From Cubamyces lactineus (Eukaryota > Basidiomycota > Agaricomycetes > Polyporales > Polyporaceae): a stretch of DNA of 64,000 bases. The number at the start of each line of letters is the position of its first letter. Within the stretch, counting starts at the first letter, position 1. The DNA is taken from positions 248,001-312,000 of the forward strand of contig JACDTU010000020.1 in NCBI GenBank assembly GCA_022376465.1, written 5' to 3'. Made by a program: the position numbers and the translations under genes. Shown one piece after another: positions 32,856 through 43,726 of this stretch. The notes below the pieces were generated by a model. It made no database searches, was not told where the DNA came from, and was given only the letters and a program-made list of their open reading frames with translations.

Positions 32856-33003
32856 AAGAGATGATAACTTGACTGGCAACCTCATACCCAAGGGGCGGTC
32901 GTGCTGATGCTGAGAACAGTGGCGTTTCCGCATATCTTTGCCACAAGTGGCTGCAACAACACTACTAGGACACTGTCAGTACTACTACTCGAGTTTGAGC
33001 ATG

Positions 33004-33010
33004 TATAAAT
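33004..33010 (+). promoter_or_regulatory. TATA box of B1
   Basis: ATGTATAAATACC lies about 75 bp upstream of the B1 ATG. B2 has the matching ATGTATAAATACT. Confidence 0.6.
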
Positions 33011-33083
33011 ACCCTCTCATCGTACATGGGAAGATAGACTCAAACACATTTTCCTCTTCGGCCTGCCTAGTAACACTCAGGCT

Positions 33084-34729
33084 ATGGATTGCATCCCCCC
33101 TCTCCCTCAACTTAACGCTGACCAGATTGATAGTCTTTTCGCAGCTGCAATCTCCCAGAAGTACAATCCTACGCGCGTTGAATACTGGGAATATCTCGCG
33201 TGGAGCTGCCAACTCCGGAGCCTCCATCTCTTCCTGCACCCCCAAGCACCTTGTCTTGATCAGGTTGAGAACAACGATGGCAAAATCAAGAACACTTACA
33301 AGTTGGCAGATTTTTCTGCAATGGCAATGCGGCGATTACATCCATTGCAACGGCCGCCCCCTTCCACATCCTGTAGTTTCATCAAGCACATCAGTTTCCT
33401 GCTGGGCAACATCCCTGAAGTGCTAGCACACGCACTGTTAGCAGAGGGGAAAGTGTGTCCCGACGTGACAGACTATCTTGGAAGGCCTGACGAACCATAC
33501 GAAAAGTCAGTGTGGTCATCTATGGAACCCGCCTGCCGTCAGATCGAAACAAAAGCAGCTATTATCTTTTCACGTTATGAACCGGATCCCAACACAAATT
33601 ACATCATCGGCTTGGCCATGTCAGGACCGTTTTGGTCTTGGAGGATACTGGCCCGACCAGAACATTCGCGAGGTCCGACCAGGTATGAAGATCCAAACTA
33701 TCTATCACCAAGTACGCCATCTTCCGATAGTGGAGCGGACGTCCATTTGAGTGTGCCGAGGTGCGTGCCGGATTCTTGGGGAAGCTGATCATACACTAAC
33801 TATGTGAAAGCTCTGTGATGCCCAGCTCAAGGCCCCCCAGTCGTGCAGCAAGCTTGAGTGCACGCTCGCAAATATCTGCTGCGTGAGTAGCTAAATGTCC
33901 TAGCGCCAGATCACCTTTGTTAATTATACTGTAACGTGCGTGGATTGGCAATAGCCTTAGTGAAGAAGACGCAGGCTCTGGCTCTCGTGGCTCAGACAAC
34001 ATCCTGGCTGATGTCTCCCACGAGCGACCGTGAGTCTGACGGTTCCCTCCTGATGCTCGCATGTCATAACCTCCATGCCCTTAGCTCTGATGAATCAGAC
34101 GGGTCTGCCCTCAGTTCCGACAAATCGGAAGAGTCTGCCCTCAGCTCTGACGATTTGGAAGAGTCGTCTCACCACAATCCAGAAGCCGAGGGGAATTCAC
34201 GCGCCGTGTCCGGCGTTAGCATAGTTTCAGCTCGAGAACTATCTAGTCCCACTGCTGAGTATGTTATTTCACTTGGTCGATGCAGACTTAATTCTAACTA
34301 TCATTCTGCTCTCACAAACACAGATTGCGACCGGAACTTGAGATGTCACCTTCCCAATCCAGACCGCAGAAACGGCGCAGGCTACGGAGCCCATCACCTG
34401 ACGATGAGGGTGACGGTAGCTCTGGCTCGTCTGAGGGCGCAAGTAGTTCCGAAAACGAGGACAGAATTCACTCCGAGAGCGAGATCGGAAATAGCTCCGA
34501 AGACGAGGACGGAGCCGCTTCAAGTTCCAGCGCCTCAACATACTACGAGAGACCGGTGAACTTACCGAGTGTGGAAGTGGTCTATCCGGAGATGATAAGA
34601 GATTGGTCCCCCGCCCTTCCCCCGTGGACGCACCCAGAAGGCAGGGATCACCTCAAGAAATTCTGGAACGCCTTATTCCTATGCTTTCCGGTAATGTGGG
34701 ACCATTACAACCAGGAAAGATCGGCCTAG
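33084..34729 (+). CDS. Gene B1: multi-exon uncharacterised protein paired with A1
   Basis: Five exons can be joined with canonical sites (introns near 33762-33810, 33871-33948, 34029-34083, 34259-34322). Exon 1 gives an N-terminal domain of about 225 residues starting MDCIPPLPQLNADQIDSLFA. It contains ENNDGKIKNTYKLADFSAM and AMSGPFWSWRI, both matched in B2 (EANNDGKIRLRCKYPDYGSM, AVSGPFWCWTI). The middle is disordered and Ser/Asp/Glu-rich with repeated SALSSD-type units. It is followed by a basic nuclear-localisation-like patch (RPQKRRRLR) and an acidic run (SSEDEDGAASS). The C-terminal block (WTHPEGRDHLKKFWNALFLC, then FPVMWDHYNQE) matches the B2 end. No known domain is recognised. A nuclear role is inferred from composition. 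It is divergent from A1. Confidence 0.65.
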
Positions 34730-35039
34730 AGGTCACAGGTGCCATCGCAGCGAAGTTCAACCTCATGCGTCAGATTTCCCAGGATTTCAACCCCCACCCA
34801 CTGATCATAGAATGGCTCGGATATGGATGAATGTACACGGGGCCTTCAACGGCCGCCCTCTCTGACATCTGTCAGACACCGTATAGTTACGTCGTGTCTG
34901 TACTATATAGCTAGTAGCGGTGTTCAACCACCAAATTCTATTACGATGTGTGTGCACCTCAACAATCGAGACCGTAGGCGAATGCTGATTTCGACATTGA
35001 TCACGACTCGTCTCAATGGATGTCGTAACAAGCCTCCGG
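34730..35039. other. Intergenic
   Basis: The 3' flank of B1. No gene is seen. In the duplicate most of this segment is deleted (junction near 39430). Confidence 0.4.
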
Positions 35040-36812
35040 GGACTCTTATATTAATTGCAAGCAGGGGGCCGCGCGTTGCCCCATACTGTAAGTCCTGCAG
35101 AAAAGCTCGCTGGGACGCCGGCGAGCTGGGATGACCCCGTAGTCCATGACCTCAAGCAAGCTCCGCGATCTGCTCAGCATGTGTGAAGTACGTGAGAATC
35201 TTCCTCAACGCAAGCAACTGCGCAAGACACCGAGGTCTGCACAATCGTAGATCTACTACCTTCGCCCTCGCTCTACCGTCCTTTCACGTCCGTAGCTCGC
35301 TCGCTTTGGATTCCTCGCCGGTAGTAATGCTATCATTGCGACGCGCGCTGTCTTACAGAGGCGAGCACTCCCGCTGGAGCCAGCGCAGCGCCCGCTCGTC
35401 CGCCTTCACCAGCGGCGAGACCTTCTCCAGGATCTCCGCATGGTACGTGTCCAGCCACTCGCGCTCCTTCGCGCTCAGGAGCGACGTCTCGATCAGGTTC
35501 TTTCCCATCGGGCATTGTCCGGCGGACCATGCATCAGCATGCCTCATCGTGTATAACACGGCCGCATACGATGGAGGGAAAAAATGGGTGTGGACAGGGG
35601 AGGCGCACATACCATTGTGACGTGCTCGAAGCGGAGGTATCCCTTGTCGCCGAAGTTGTTCGGGGTCTGCGCCTCGCGGACGATGACGATGTTCTCGATC
35701 CGGATGCCGTACTGCCCGTCCTTGTAGTACCCAGGTTCTGCGAGGCGCGGTCGTCCGGAGGTGTAAGTCATCCGCCTGCAAATTCTTCCTGTAGCGTCGG
35801 CTAAGGGAGCTTACCGTTGGAGACGGTCATACCGGGCTTGAGCGGGGTGTTGTTGTATGCTGAGGCGTGCCAATGAGCGGAACGTGGATGCATACAGCAC
35901 GCACAGAAGACAGCGTATTGAGGGCGTACGTACCAATGCGCACACCGATCCCGTGTGGGCCTTCGTGTACGTTCAAGAAGTGTCCTACGATTCGCCTTCA
36001 GCTCTACTCAAGAAACGCACGCACGTGTACCCTATACGCACCTACACCATGTCCTGTACCGTGTCTTGCAAACAAAGAAAACGTTGATTAATCACTGTGC
36101 CGTTACACTATGGTGGCAGGTTTACCGGTAGTCTGCAAAATGTCAGGATACGTTGTCTAGGCCAGGATGTGGCAGTGACGTACCAAGGCCGTCCTCCCAA
36201 AGAGGCCGCCGCGCGAACGGATCCCTGTTACAGTCCCATTAGTCAAGAAGCGCTCGGCGTGTCTCCATACGACGTATCACCCACAAGAGGTACCCTACAG
36301 CGGTCAGTCAGGTCAGAACGAGGTCTGACCGCAGAAACTGGCTAGAACATACCAGTGGTGCCGTTGGGGAAGACGGCAGTGTCGATCGCGATGTGCCCTT
36401 GTAGCACACGCATAAACGCACGCCTCTCCTCCGCGGTCGAGGTGCCGAGGTGCTGACATGGCCCGTACAATCAACCCACGAGGCTCGTGCAGGGACCTGA
36501 GAGAAAAGGGTAGATGAAACTCACGAAGGTGCACGTCACGTCAGTAGTACCATCGCGGAATTGTGCTCTACAATGCAGTTAACGAAGGTCAGTGGGGAGG
36601 CCACAGGACCGGGATAAGCTTTACCGCCAGAGTCGCATAGGTATATCTACGCCGTAATGATCGTCAGCGAACGAGGCAAGTTGAGAGGGCGCGAAGGCAA
36701 GGGAGCGTACCTTGTCTTTCCTGACAATCGCGCAGTTGTTGGGGTTCGGATCGTAGTGGATGATCGCTGAAACGATAGGTTGCTTCAGATTTCCTCCTAC
36801 AGCAGACCGTCG
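35040..36812. repeat. Segmental duplication, left copy
   Basis: It is highly similar to 39430-41248, with small indels in introns. The match covers the 3' flank and the 3' half of the Xaa-Pro aminopeptidase gene. It stops abruptly near 36812 in an aminopeptidase intron and there joins sequence matching the downstream flank of A1 (about 31525). Confidence 0.85.
35353..36805 (-). pseudogene. Truncated copy of Xaa-Pro aminopeptidase (3' exons only)
   Basis: The exons encode only the C-terminal M24 catalytic part: [30 protein letters not shown]-like and NVHEG regions, [39 protein letters not shown] and the C-terminus ending [10 protein letters not shown] (stop 35353-35355). Reading frames are still open, so the copy is young or retained. 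It has no start exon, no N-terminal creatinase-like domains and no promoter of its own, because the duplication breakpoint cuts the gene in an intron. A functional product is unlikely. The complete parent gene is at 39787-43350. Confidence 0.8.
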
Positions 36813-37042
36813 GGGCCTGAGCCGTCCAACGTCGAGAAGCCAATATCAAATGCATGCATAGTCTGAACTAACTTCGACAGACTACAATGTCAAGCCTAGT
36901 ACATCTGCGGATAGCCTCCACGTTTCGGCATCAGCCTAGAGGGCTGGAATATCGATATCGTTAAAATGCATGTCAGTATAAGTCCGACAGTGCTAGTACA
37001 CGCAAATTCTACTGACCCATAGTGCCATGCCAAGATCAATCA
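36813..37042. repeat. Duplicated 3' flank of gene A2
   Basis: Nearly identical to 31525-31748, the corresponding flank of A1. Confidence 0.75.
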
Positions 37043-37474
37043 CTAGAAAGTCACATGGTGCATACCGCAGCTCTCGTACCAAACGGGATCGTCCGTGCGA
37101 TCCAGCAGTTGTTTAACGCCTTCGATGACTGGTTTCGGAATTTCTTCAGCTCGGCGGTTTCGCGTCTCGTCTGTGATGGGCTTGGTGGACACCTCTTGAG
37201 CCAACGCCACGACGTAAATGTGCGTATGACGGCCGTTAGGGCCCGGAGGACCTGGGGCCCAGGCGTCGGCCACTCCGTGAATCTTGCACTTGAGCTTCTT
37301 GCGTAAATCTCCCAGGATCATTCCAAAGCATTGACATTCCTTGTCGACACCAGCAGGTGGGCGGTCTTGATAGGCATGTAGATTATGACGGACGCAGTAA
37401 GCTTGTAACTCGGCTGCGTCTCGGATGTGGAAGCCAAAGGTAGAGACGTATCCTGAGCGCCGCACAGACGACAT
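37043..37474 (-). CDS. Gene A2: duplicate of A1
   Basis: This is a 143-codon intronless frame with the same start and stop positions as A1 (MSSVRRSGYVSTFGFHIRDA ... YESCGMHHVTF). It carries scattered substitutions but no frameshift or stop. The upstream flank is conserved, but the A1 TATA box is changed to GATTAAAAG on the minus strand. No intact B partner is adjacent. The open frame suggests it is either recent or still under selection. Expression is uncertain because the promoter has changed. Confidence 0.6.
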   Translation of the reverse strand: MSSVRRSGYVSTFGFHIRDAAELQAYCVRHNLHAYQDRPPAGVDKECQCFGMILGDLRKKLKCKIHGVADAWAPGPPGPNGRHTHIYVVALAQEVSTKPITDETRNRRAEEIPKPVIEGVKQLLDRTDDPVWYESCGMHHVTF

Positions 37475-38255
37475 GGGTCCTGAATGCTGACAGAGGCAGA
37501 GGCAGTTCGCGAATTGCACGTGGGATGGTGAGCGCGACTCAAAAGAGCTCTACCAGTCAAGGTACGCCCGAGGACTCAACGAGCAGGCTTTTAATCTGAT
37601 TGGGAGCCGGCTGCAGGGTGCATGCACAAGCCTCATGGTAGAGTGGTGTCATAGTATGTAATTGTGTATCGCCGTGGTGAGCGCGGGCCATTGGACTCGG
37701 ACTATCTGAGCGCCAACTAGGTAGGCCAGTCCGATTCCACCTGGGAGACTGCAGTACAGTACTCATTCATTATGCATTGTCATCAGCGTATTTGCATGCA
37801 GTTTTAACCATCCCCCAGCTACTTCAGTATCCTGGTTGGAACTTCTCGTCTATCAGACGCAAGCGACCGGAAGCGAGGAACTTACGAATGTCTATGGGGG
37901 CAGGCGTGCTAGGCATAGAGCCAGTAAGTAAACCTGGTATGCCCTTCGCATGCCTTTCCGTGATGCTCATGCAGCATTAGCATATATAGCCCTGTTGGTG
38001 GAGTGGTTAGCGTCGCTAACCTGTTCTACAGCTTCGTCAGGGTCCGAGAACGGGGCTAACATTTTTCGCCATTGTTCGAGGTGGACAGAAGTTGGAACCA
38101 AGTCTTGGTTAGGTTCGAACACCTCCGGGGCGGCCTGCAGTTCCTCAGAATTTCATGAGAGCCTCCAAGTGGTCATTTCCCAGTCAAGTCGTGTACATAG
38201 CCCGGGCGTGCGAGCTCCCAGGAATTTCCCAATCACATCCTTCTGCTGTGTGGTC
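37475..38255. other. Spacer between A2 and A3
   Basis: The first 250 bp are the A2 upstream flank, similar to the A1 flank. The rest is unique. Around 37996-38122 a box A-like word (TGGTGGAGTGG) and a box B-like word (GGTTCGAACAC) are about 115 bp apart, recalling a tRNA-derived SINE head or decayed tRNA. Confidence 0.4.
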
Positions 38256-38428
38256 TAAACCAACTTCGACAGACTACAATGTCAAGCCTAGTACTTCCGC
38301 GGATAGCCTTCACGTTTCGGCATCAGCCTGGAGGGCTGGAGTATCGATATCGATAGAATGTATGTCAGCATAAGCCTCACAGTACGCGCGAATTCTACTG
38401 ACCCAGAGTGCCATGTCAAGATCAACCA
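38256..38428. repeat. Duplicated 3' flank of gene A3
   Basis: The CAACTTCGACAGACTACAAT stretch and the following sequence match the flanks of A1 and A2. Confidence 0.7.
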
Positions 38429-38860
38429 CTACCAAGTCTCGTGGTGCATACCGCGGCTCTCGTACCAGACGGGATCGTCCGTGCGATCCAGCAGTTGTTT
38501 AACGCCTTCGATGACTGATTTCGGAATTTCTTCAGCTCGGCGGTTTCGCGTCTCGTCTGTGATGGGCTTGTTGGACACCTCTTGAGCCAACGCCACGACG
38601 TAAATGTGCGTATGATGGCCGTCAGGGCCCGGGGGACCTGGGGCCCAGGCGTCGGCCACTCCGTGAATCTTGCTCTTGAGCTTCTTGCGTATATCTCTCG
38701 TGACCATTCTCAAGCAACGACATTCGTCTTCGACATCAGCAGGTGGGTAGTCTTGATAGAAACGTAGATTATGGCGGACGCAGTAAGCTTGTAACTCGGC
38801 TGCGTCTCGGATGTGGAAGCCGAAGATAGAGACGTATCTTGAGCGCCGCACAGACGACAT
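38429..38860 (-). CDS. Gene A3: duplicate of A1
   Basis: This is a 143-codon frame (MSSVRRSRYVSIFGFHIRDA ... YESRGMHHETW) that keeps the C-terminus of A1 and the N-terminus of A2. It is intact. Its TATA-equivalent reads CAAAACAAAAG on the minus strand, so the canonical box is lost. A degraded gene B follows on the far side (39095-39450), so A3 together with that remnant represents a second, broken A/B pair. Confidence 0.6.
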   Translation of the reverse strand: MSSVRRSRYVSIFGFHIRDAAELQAYCVRHNLRFYQDYPPADVEDECRCLRMVTRDIRKKLKSKIHGVADAWAPGPPGPDGHHTHIYVVALAQEVSNKPITDETRNRRAEEIPKSVIEGVKQLLDRTDDPVWYESRGMHHETW

Positions 38861-39094
38861 GGGTCCTGAATGCTGACAGAGGCAGAGGCAGTTCGCGAAT
38901 TGCACGTGGGATGGTCGCGACTCAAAAGAGCTCTACTAGTCAGGGTACGCCCGAGGACGAGCAGGCTTTTGTTTTGATTGGGAGCCGGCTGCAGGGTGCA
39001 TGCACGAAGCCTCATGGTAGAGTGGTATCATAATAATTGTGAATCGACGTGGCGAGCGCGGGCTATTACGGGTGCTCAATCCTTGTGGGTCGTG
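38861..39094. other. A3 upstream flank
   Basis: Conserved with the A1 upstream flank to about 39060, then joined directly to late gene-B sequence. The intergenic element and B exon 1 are missing. Confidence 0.5.
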
Positions 39095-39450
39095 GGTGGA
39101 TTGACAATGGCCTAAGTGAAGAAGACGCAGGCACTCAATCATATCGTGGCTCGGAAAACATCCCAGCTGATGTTTCCCCTTGGTTCCCACGAGCGATCTT
39201 GAGTCTAACGGTTCCCTCCTGATTCAGCTCTAATCCTACTGCTGAGTATGTTCCTCTTTCACTTGGTCGATACAGGCTTAATTCTGACTATCATTATGCT
39301 CCCACAAACACAGACGACGACCAGAACTTCAGACGACGACCAGAACTTGAGGCATCACCTTCCCAATCCAGACCGCAGAAACGGCGCAGGCTACGGAGCC
39401 CATCACCCGACGATGAGGGTGACGGTAGGGGCTCTGATTTTGATTGCAAG
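39095..39450 (+). pseudogene. Remnant of a gene B copy (exons 3-5 fragments)
   Basis: The sequence matches B1 around 33940-34030 (ending of intron 2, SEEDAG region) and 34240-34430 (end of exon 4, intron 4 and the start of exon 5 with PSQSRPQKRRRLRSPSPDDE). The N-terminal exon, the acidic repeat exon and the C-terminal Trp block are gone. At about 39430 the frame joins sequence equivalent to 35045, downstream of B1, through an internal deletion. A short internal repeat (ACGACGACCAGAACTT, twice) has been added. It is non-functional as a B gene. Confidence 0.75.
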
Positions 39451-41248
39451 CAGGAGGCCGCGCGTTGCCCCCACCTTGCCGGGTTCGCAGCCCCCATCTC
39501 TTTTGAGTCTTGTAGAAAGGCCCCTTGCGACGCCGGCGAGGATTGGATCGCAGATGGCCTGTAGGATGACCCCGTAGTCGATCATCCTCAAGCAAGCTCC
39601 GCGGTTTGCTCAGCATGTGAAGTACGCGAGAAACTTCCCTAACGCAAGCAACTGCGCAAGACACCGAGGTCTGCATAGTCGTAGATCTACTACCTTCGCC
39701 CTCGCTCTACCGTCCTTTCACGTCCGTAGCTCGCTCGCTTTGGATTCCTCGCCGGTAGTAATGCTATCATTGCGACGCGCGCTGTCTTACAGAGGCGAGC
39801 ACTCCCGCTGGAGCCAGCGCAGCGCCCGCTCGTCCGCCTTCACCAGCGGCGAGACCTTCTCCAGGATCTCCGCATGGTACGCGTCCAGCCACTCGCGCTC
39901 CTTCGCGCTCAGGAGCGACGTCTCAATCAGGTTCTTTCCCATAGGGCACTGTCCGGCGGACCATGCATCAGCTCACCTCGTCGTGTATAACACGGCCGCA
40001 TACGGTGGAGGAAGGAAATGGGTGTGGACAGGGGAGGCGCACGTACCATTGTGACATGCTCAAAGCGGAGGTATCCCTTGTCGCCAAAGTTGTTCGGGGT
40101 CTGCGCTTCCCGGACGATGACGATGTTCTCAATCCGGATGCCGTACTGCCCGTCCTTGTAGTACCCAGGTTCTGCGAGGCGCAGTCGTCCGGAAGTGTAA
40201 GTCATACGCCTGCAAATTCTTCCTGTAGCGTCGGCTAAGGGAACTTACCGTTGGAGACGGTCATACCGGGCTTGAGCGGGGTGTTGTTGTATGCTGAGGC
40301 GTGCCAATGAGCGGATCGTAGATGCATGCAGCACGCACAGAAGACAGCGTATTGAGGGCGTACGTACCAATGCGCACACCGATCCCGTGTGGGCCTTCAT
40401 GTACGTTCAAGAAGTGTCCTGCGATTCCTCTTCAGCACAGATGCTCCTTTCCTGGACGCAACCAATACGAACCTACGCCGTGCCCAGTGCCGTGTCTACC
40501 AAACGCATTGGTCAGTTAGGCTTTACAAGGCAAGAGTCATTTCCTAACCGATAATCTGTTCAAGACGTCAGAATGCGATGTCGATATGAGCTATTAAAAA
40601 TACATACCGAGTCCGTCCTCCCAAAGAGGTCGTCGCGCGAACGGATCCCTGCACTATTTGTCAGAAATTGATCGCGAGTGCAGGCAGGGCGACGATGCGC
40701 TCACAGGAGATATCCTGCAACGGTCAACCGGGTCAGAATGAGAAGGAAATCACGCGTCTGACGGAGAAAGAAAGTAAGGAACGTACCGGTGGTGCCGTTA
40801 GGGAAGACGGCAGTGTCGATAGCGATGTGCCCCTGCAGCACACGCGTGAACGCACGCTTCTCCTCCGCGGTCGGGGTGCCGAAGTGCTGACATGGCCCGT
40901 ACAATCAACCCACGATGCTCGTGCAGGGACCTGAGAGGGGAGAGAAACGGGTAGACGGAACTTACGAAGGTGCGCGTCACGTCAGTAGTACCGTCGCGGA
41001 ATTGTGCTGTGCAGCGCGGTTGACGAAGGTCAGCGAGGAGGCTACAGGACCGGGATGAGCCTTACCGCCAGAGTCGCATAGGTATATCTACACCGCGATG
41101 CTCGTCAGTGAATGGGGCAAGTTGAAACAGTGCGAGGGCAAGGAAGCGTGCCTGGTCTTTCCTGACGATCGCGCAGTCGTTGGGGTCGGGATCGTAGTGG
41201 ATGATCGCTGAAACGATAGGTTGCTTCAGACTTCCTCCTACAGCAGAC
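39430..41248. repeat. Segmental duplication, right (parental) copy
   Basis: Counterpart of 35040-36812. It contains the 3' half of the complete aminopeptidase gene. Confidence 0.85.
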
Positions 41249-43350
41249 CATCTCTGATTTGCAATAAAGACTGATACGTACCACCATTAGGGCCCGTTGC
41301 TGAGATGGTCGGGAACGACAGGCCCATGAACAAGTCTTGTTCTCTACACACAACGGTCAGGCGACGCTGAACAGATGGACAGACGAGCCAGCTTACGAGC
41401 GGTACTTCTCGAGTTGGTCCGCGACCTGGCTCTCCGAGAGCTCCTTGCCGGCTTCGAGCTGCTCCTCTAGCCACGCAAAATAGCGCACGAGAGCAGCCCC
41501 ATCTCGTATATGCGACTGCCTGAAGCCTACCACGCGCCGCTCGTCATCCACACCTTATCGCAAGAATGTTGGAGGCATGCTACGCGCCACACCTCACCTT
41601 CAATCTCGACCTCATTCTTCACCGCCTTGAGGTCCGTCACAGGCGAGCGCGCGACGATGATATGCTCCTGGATGATGTCCGTGCGGATCTGGGGTCAGCG
41701 CGCCGCCGCATCCCGACACGCGCGCGCACGGGGGGCACGGGGGATGTCGCGCGAAGTCCGGTATAGGCAGAGGGCGGGGGAGGCGTACCTTCCCGATCGC
41801 TTGTGCGACTGCGAGACTAGCTTTGTCGCTCACGAGCACTTTCTGTATGGTGTGGTAGATGGCGCGGGATGAGAAAGAGGAGACTTGGGAGGGAGTGGAA
41901 GGGGGAGGGAGCGTACCGAGTCCTTGTGGGCGTCGAGCTCTGCGCCGAGGTGGGTGAGGTACGAGAAGAACGTGTCGTATGGGTGCACCTCGACCTCGGG
42001 GCCGAGGTGGTCGCGCACGCTGGTGTCGAGCTGTGACTCGTTGACGAAAAGGCGGGCCTTCTCCTGGTCGACGAGTGCATACGCGAAGAAGACTAGCACC
42101 AGAGCACGACTGTGTGAGTGCCCTTCTATCGCAAAGTATAGTGATGGAAGGCTGCTAACCGGGGTTGAAGTCGATGTCGGACCCGCGAAGGTTGAAGACC
42201 CACGCGACCTCGTCGAGCATGTTGACGACGATCGCCTTCGCTTCCTTCTTCTTGAGCTCTTCGCGGACGCGCTTGAGCTTCTCCGCATGCGATTGACCTT
42301 TTCGTGGTTCGTACTCGTCAGTGATCGAGTTCCGCGCATTTACACACATCGGTAATCACCGGAGTACTTGACGTCCAGTGGGAACACCTTGTTCGCTGGG
42401 CGTGGTGGACGGTCCGGCCAGACCAGATCGACTAGGTTATGCGGGAGCGAGACAAGTTCAGACTCTTTTGGCTCCAGCGCCTTCTGTATGCTATCAGCAT
42501 CCGCTATGTATACGATCGTCAGCCGAAGGAAGAGCGGCGGACTGAAAGGTACCCCTACAAGCTGCGATGAGAGTTGGGTCGACGCCTATGCGAGTGCTCT
42601 TCTCCAAATTCTACAAGGGCATGCTTTGAGAGAGTTATGCATCGCCATAGATGCATACACACACACCTTGGACAAGAAGTCCTGCCAGGTAGGAACATCT
42701 TGTGAGGAGCTTAGTAGGAAGTACGATGCCTAGAGGATCAATGAGGAATACCTGGGAAGCCTTGCTTCATCAATGTCCAATTCCTGATAATTACACGGCA
42801 TATAAGTCAAGTATGGCACCGGACGGGATCTGGTTTCACACGTACTCGTCAAGCTGCTTGGAAGCTTGTAAGAAATACCTCCCGTCCGTGAACAGGTAAG
42901 CATTCTGAGGGGTCACGACCGCACAGCCTATTGAAACAGGGTGTTTGGCTCAGCGAATGAGCAAGTGCAGCAGACTGCAGTGTTATATGCACCAGCCGAT
43001 CCCGTGAAACCTGAGATGTAGGCCCGCCGCTCATCGCATTGCGCGATATATTCGCTGAAGTCTAAGAAGGAGATCATCTTTCAGATCGCACGCGTGCTCG
43101 TATTGATATGATACTTGCGTTGGTCCTCCGTCGGAATGACTACAGCCTGCACATTGTATTCCGGCTTTTCCATAAGTTCGCGGAGAGCACGAAGACGCTC
43201 TGTGGTGTTGACGGTGGCATGAGCAGACATGGTGCCGCAGAATCGCTGGAATCGAGCAGAGCGCTGCAGACCGCGGGGCGCAAACGAGGTCGGTGCGAAG
43301 GATGGGGGAAAGAGAGGAGCAGCTAGGATGCGAAAGGCAGCGCGGAGCAT
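39787..43350 (-). CDS. Xaa-Pro aminopeptidase (M24B metallopeptidase)
   Basis: The complete multi-exon gene starts at 43350 ([20 protein letters not shown], a mitochondrial-type leader). A second in-frame ATG lies at 43233 ([20 protein letters not shown]). Conserved blocks follow: [121 protein letters not shown]. The pita-bread domain has YLCDSG and DVTRTFHFG (metal Asp region), [17 protein letters not shown] (His), [19 protein letters not shown] (Glu) and YLRFEHVTM (Glu), ending [10 protein letters not shown]. The enzyme removes N-terminal residues preceding proline using a dinuclear metal centre. The 3' half is duplicated at 35353-36805. It is divergent from the NIPA gene. Confidence 0.9.
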
Positions 43351-43726
43351 TCAAAGTCGCGCGCGCCGGAGCCTGTAAGCAAGGACCTGAATAAGAGAGG
43401 ATGGCAGTTTGGCAGGACGCGGGGCGATCGACGCGCGCGGTCCACGCCACAAACGCCCGCTTTCTCCCTCCTCTGCCACGAAAAGGTCGGCTCAACAGCG
43501 GCCTCCCCCTCTTCCTCGTCGTCCATCCCTCCTCTCGCATCGTTTCGCACATCACCCACACTCTCTTGATCGTCTTTGCACCTGCTGGACTTCGCCGCTC
43601 TATTCTTGCTCCTTCCGTCTGCTCTCCTAGAATATCTTTGGTCACACACCCTCCGGCCTTTCCACGCTCTTTCCTGCTCTAGATCTATATCCGTCGGAGC
43701 TCGCCTTTAACCTTGACATCTGCGAG
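43351..43726. promoter_or_regulatory. Shared divergent promoter region of aminopeptidase and NIPA genes
   Basis: A 376-bp spacer, pyrimidine-rich on the plus strand toward the NIPA ATG (CTCTTTCCTGCTCTAG etc.), as often seen before fungal start codons. No TATA box is seen. Confidence 0.45.

Larger units (their letters stand above)
32181..33083. promoter_or_regulatory. Bidirectional intergenic region of the A1/B1 pair
   Basis: It contains a TATA box for each gene (listed separately), a roughly 100-bp element at 32593-32692 shared with the A4/B2 intergenic region, and a 22-bp tandem repeat at 32746-32855. No other gene is present. Confidence 0.6.

Noticed and set aside
31749..34729. A divergent gene pair as a mating-type A (HD1/HD2) locus
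   Set aside because: Agaricomycete HD genes are also divergent, but neither A nor B shows a homeodomain (no WFxNxR), and the expected neighbours (mitochondrial intermediate peptidase, beta-fg) are absent.
31749..34729. A/B cassette as a DNA transposon
   Set aside because: I found no terminal inverted repeats or target duplication bounding the pair, and no transposase, integrase or helicase motif in either protein. The copies near 35-41 kb are explained by tandem duplication.
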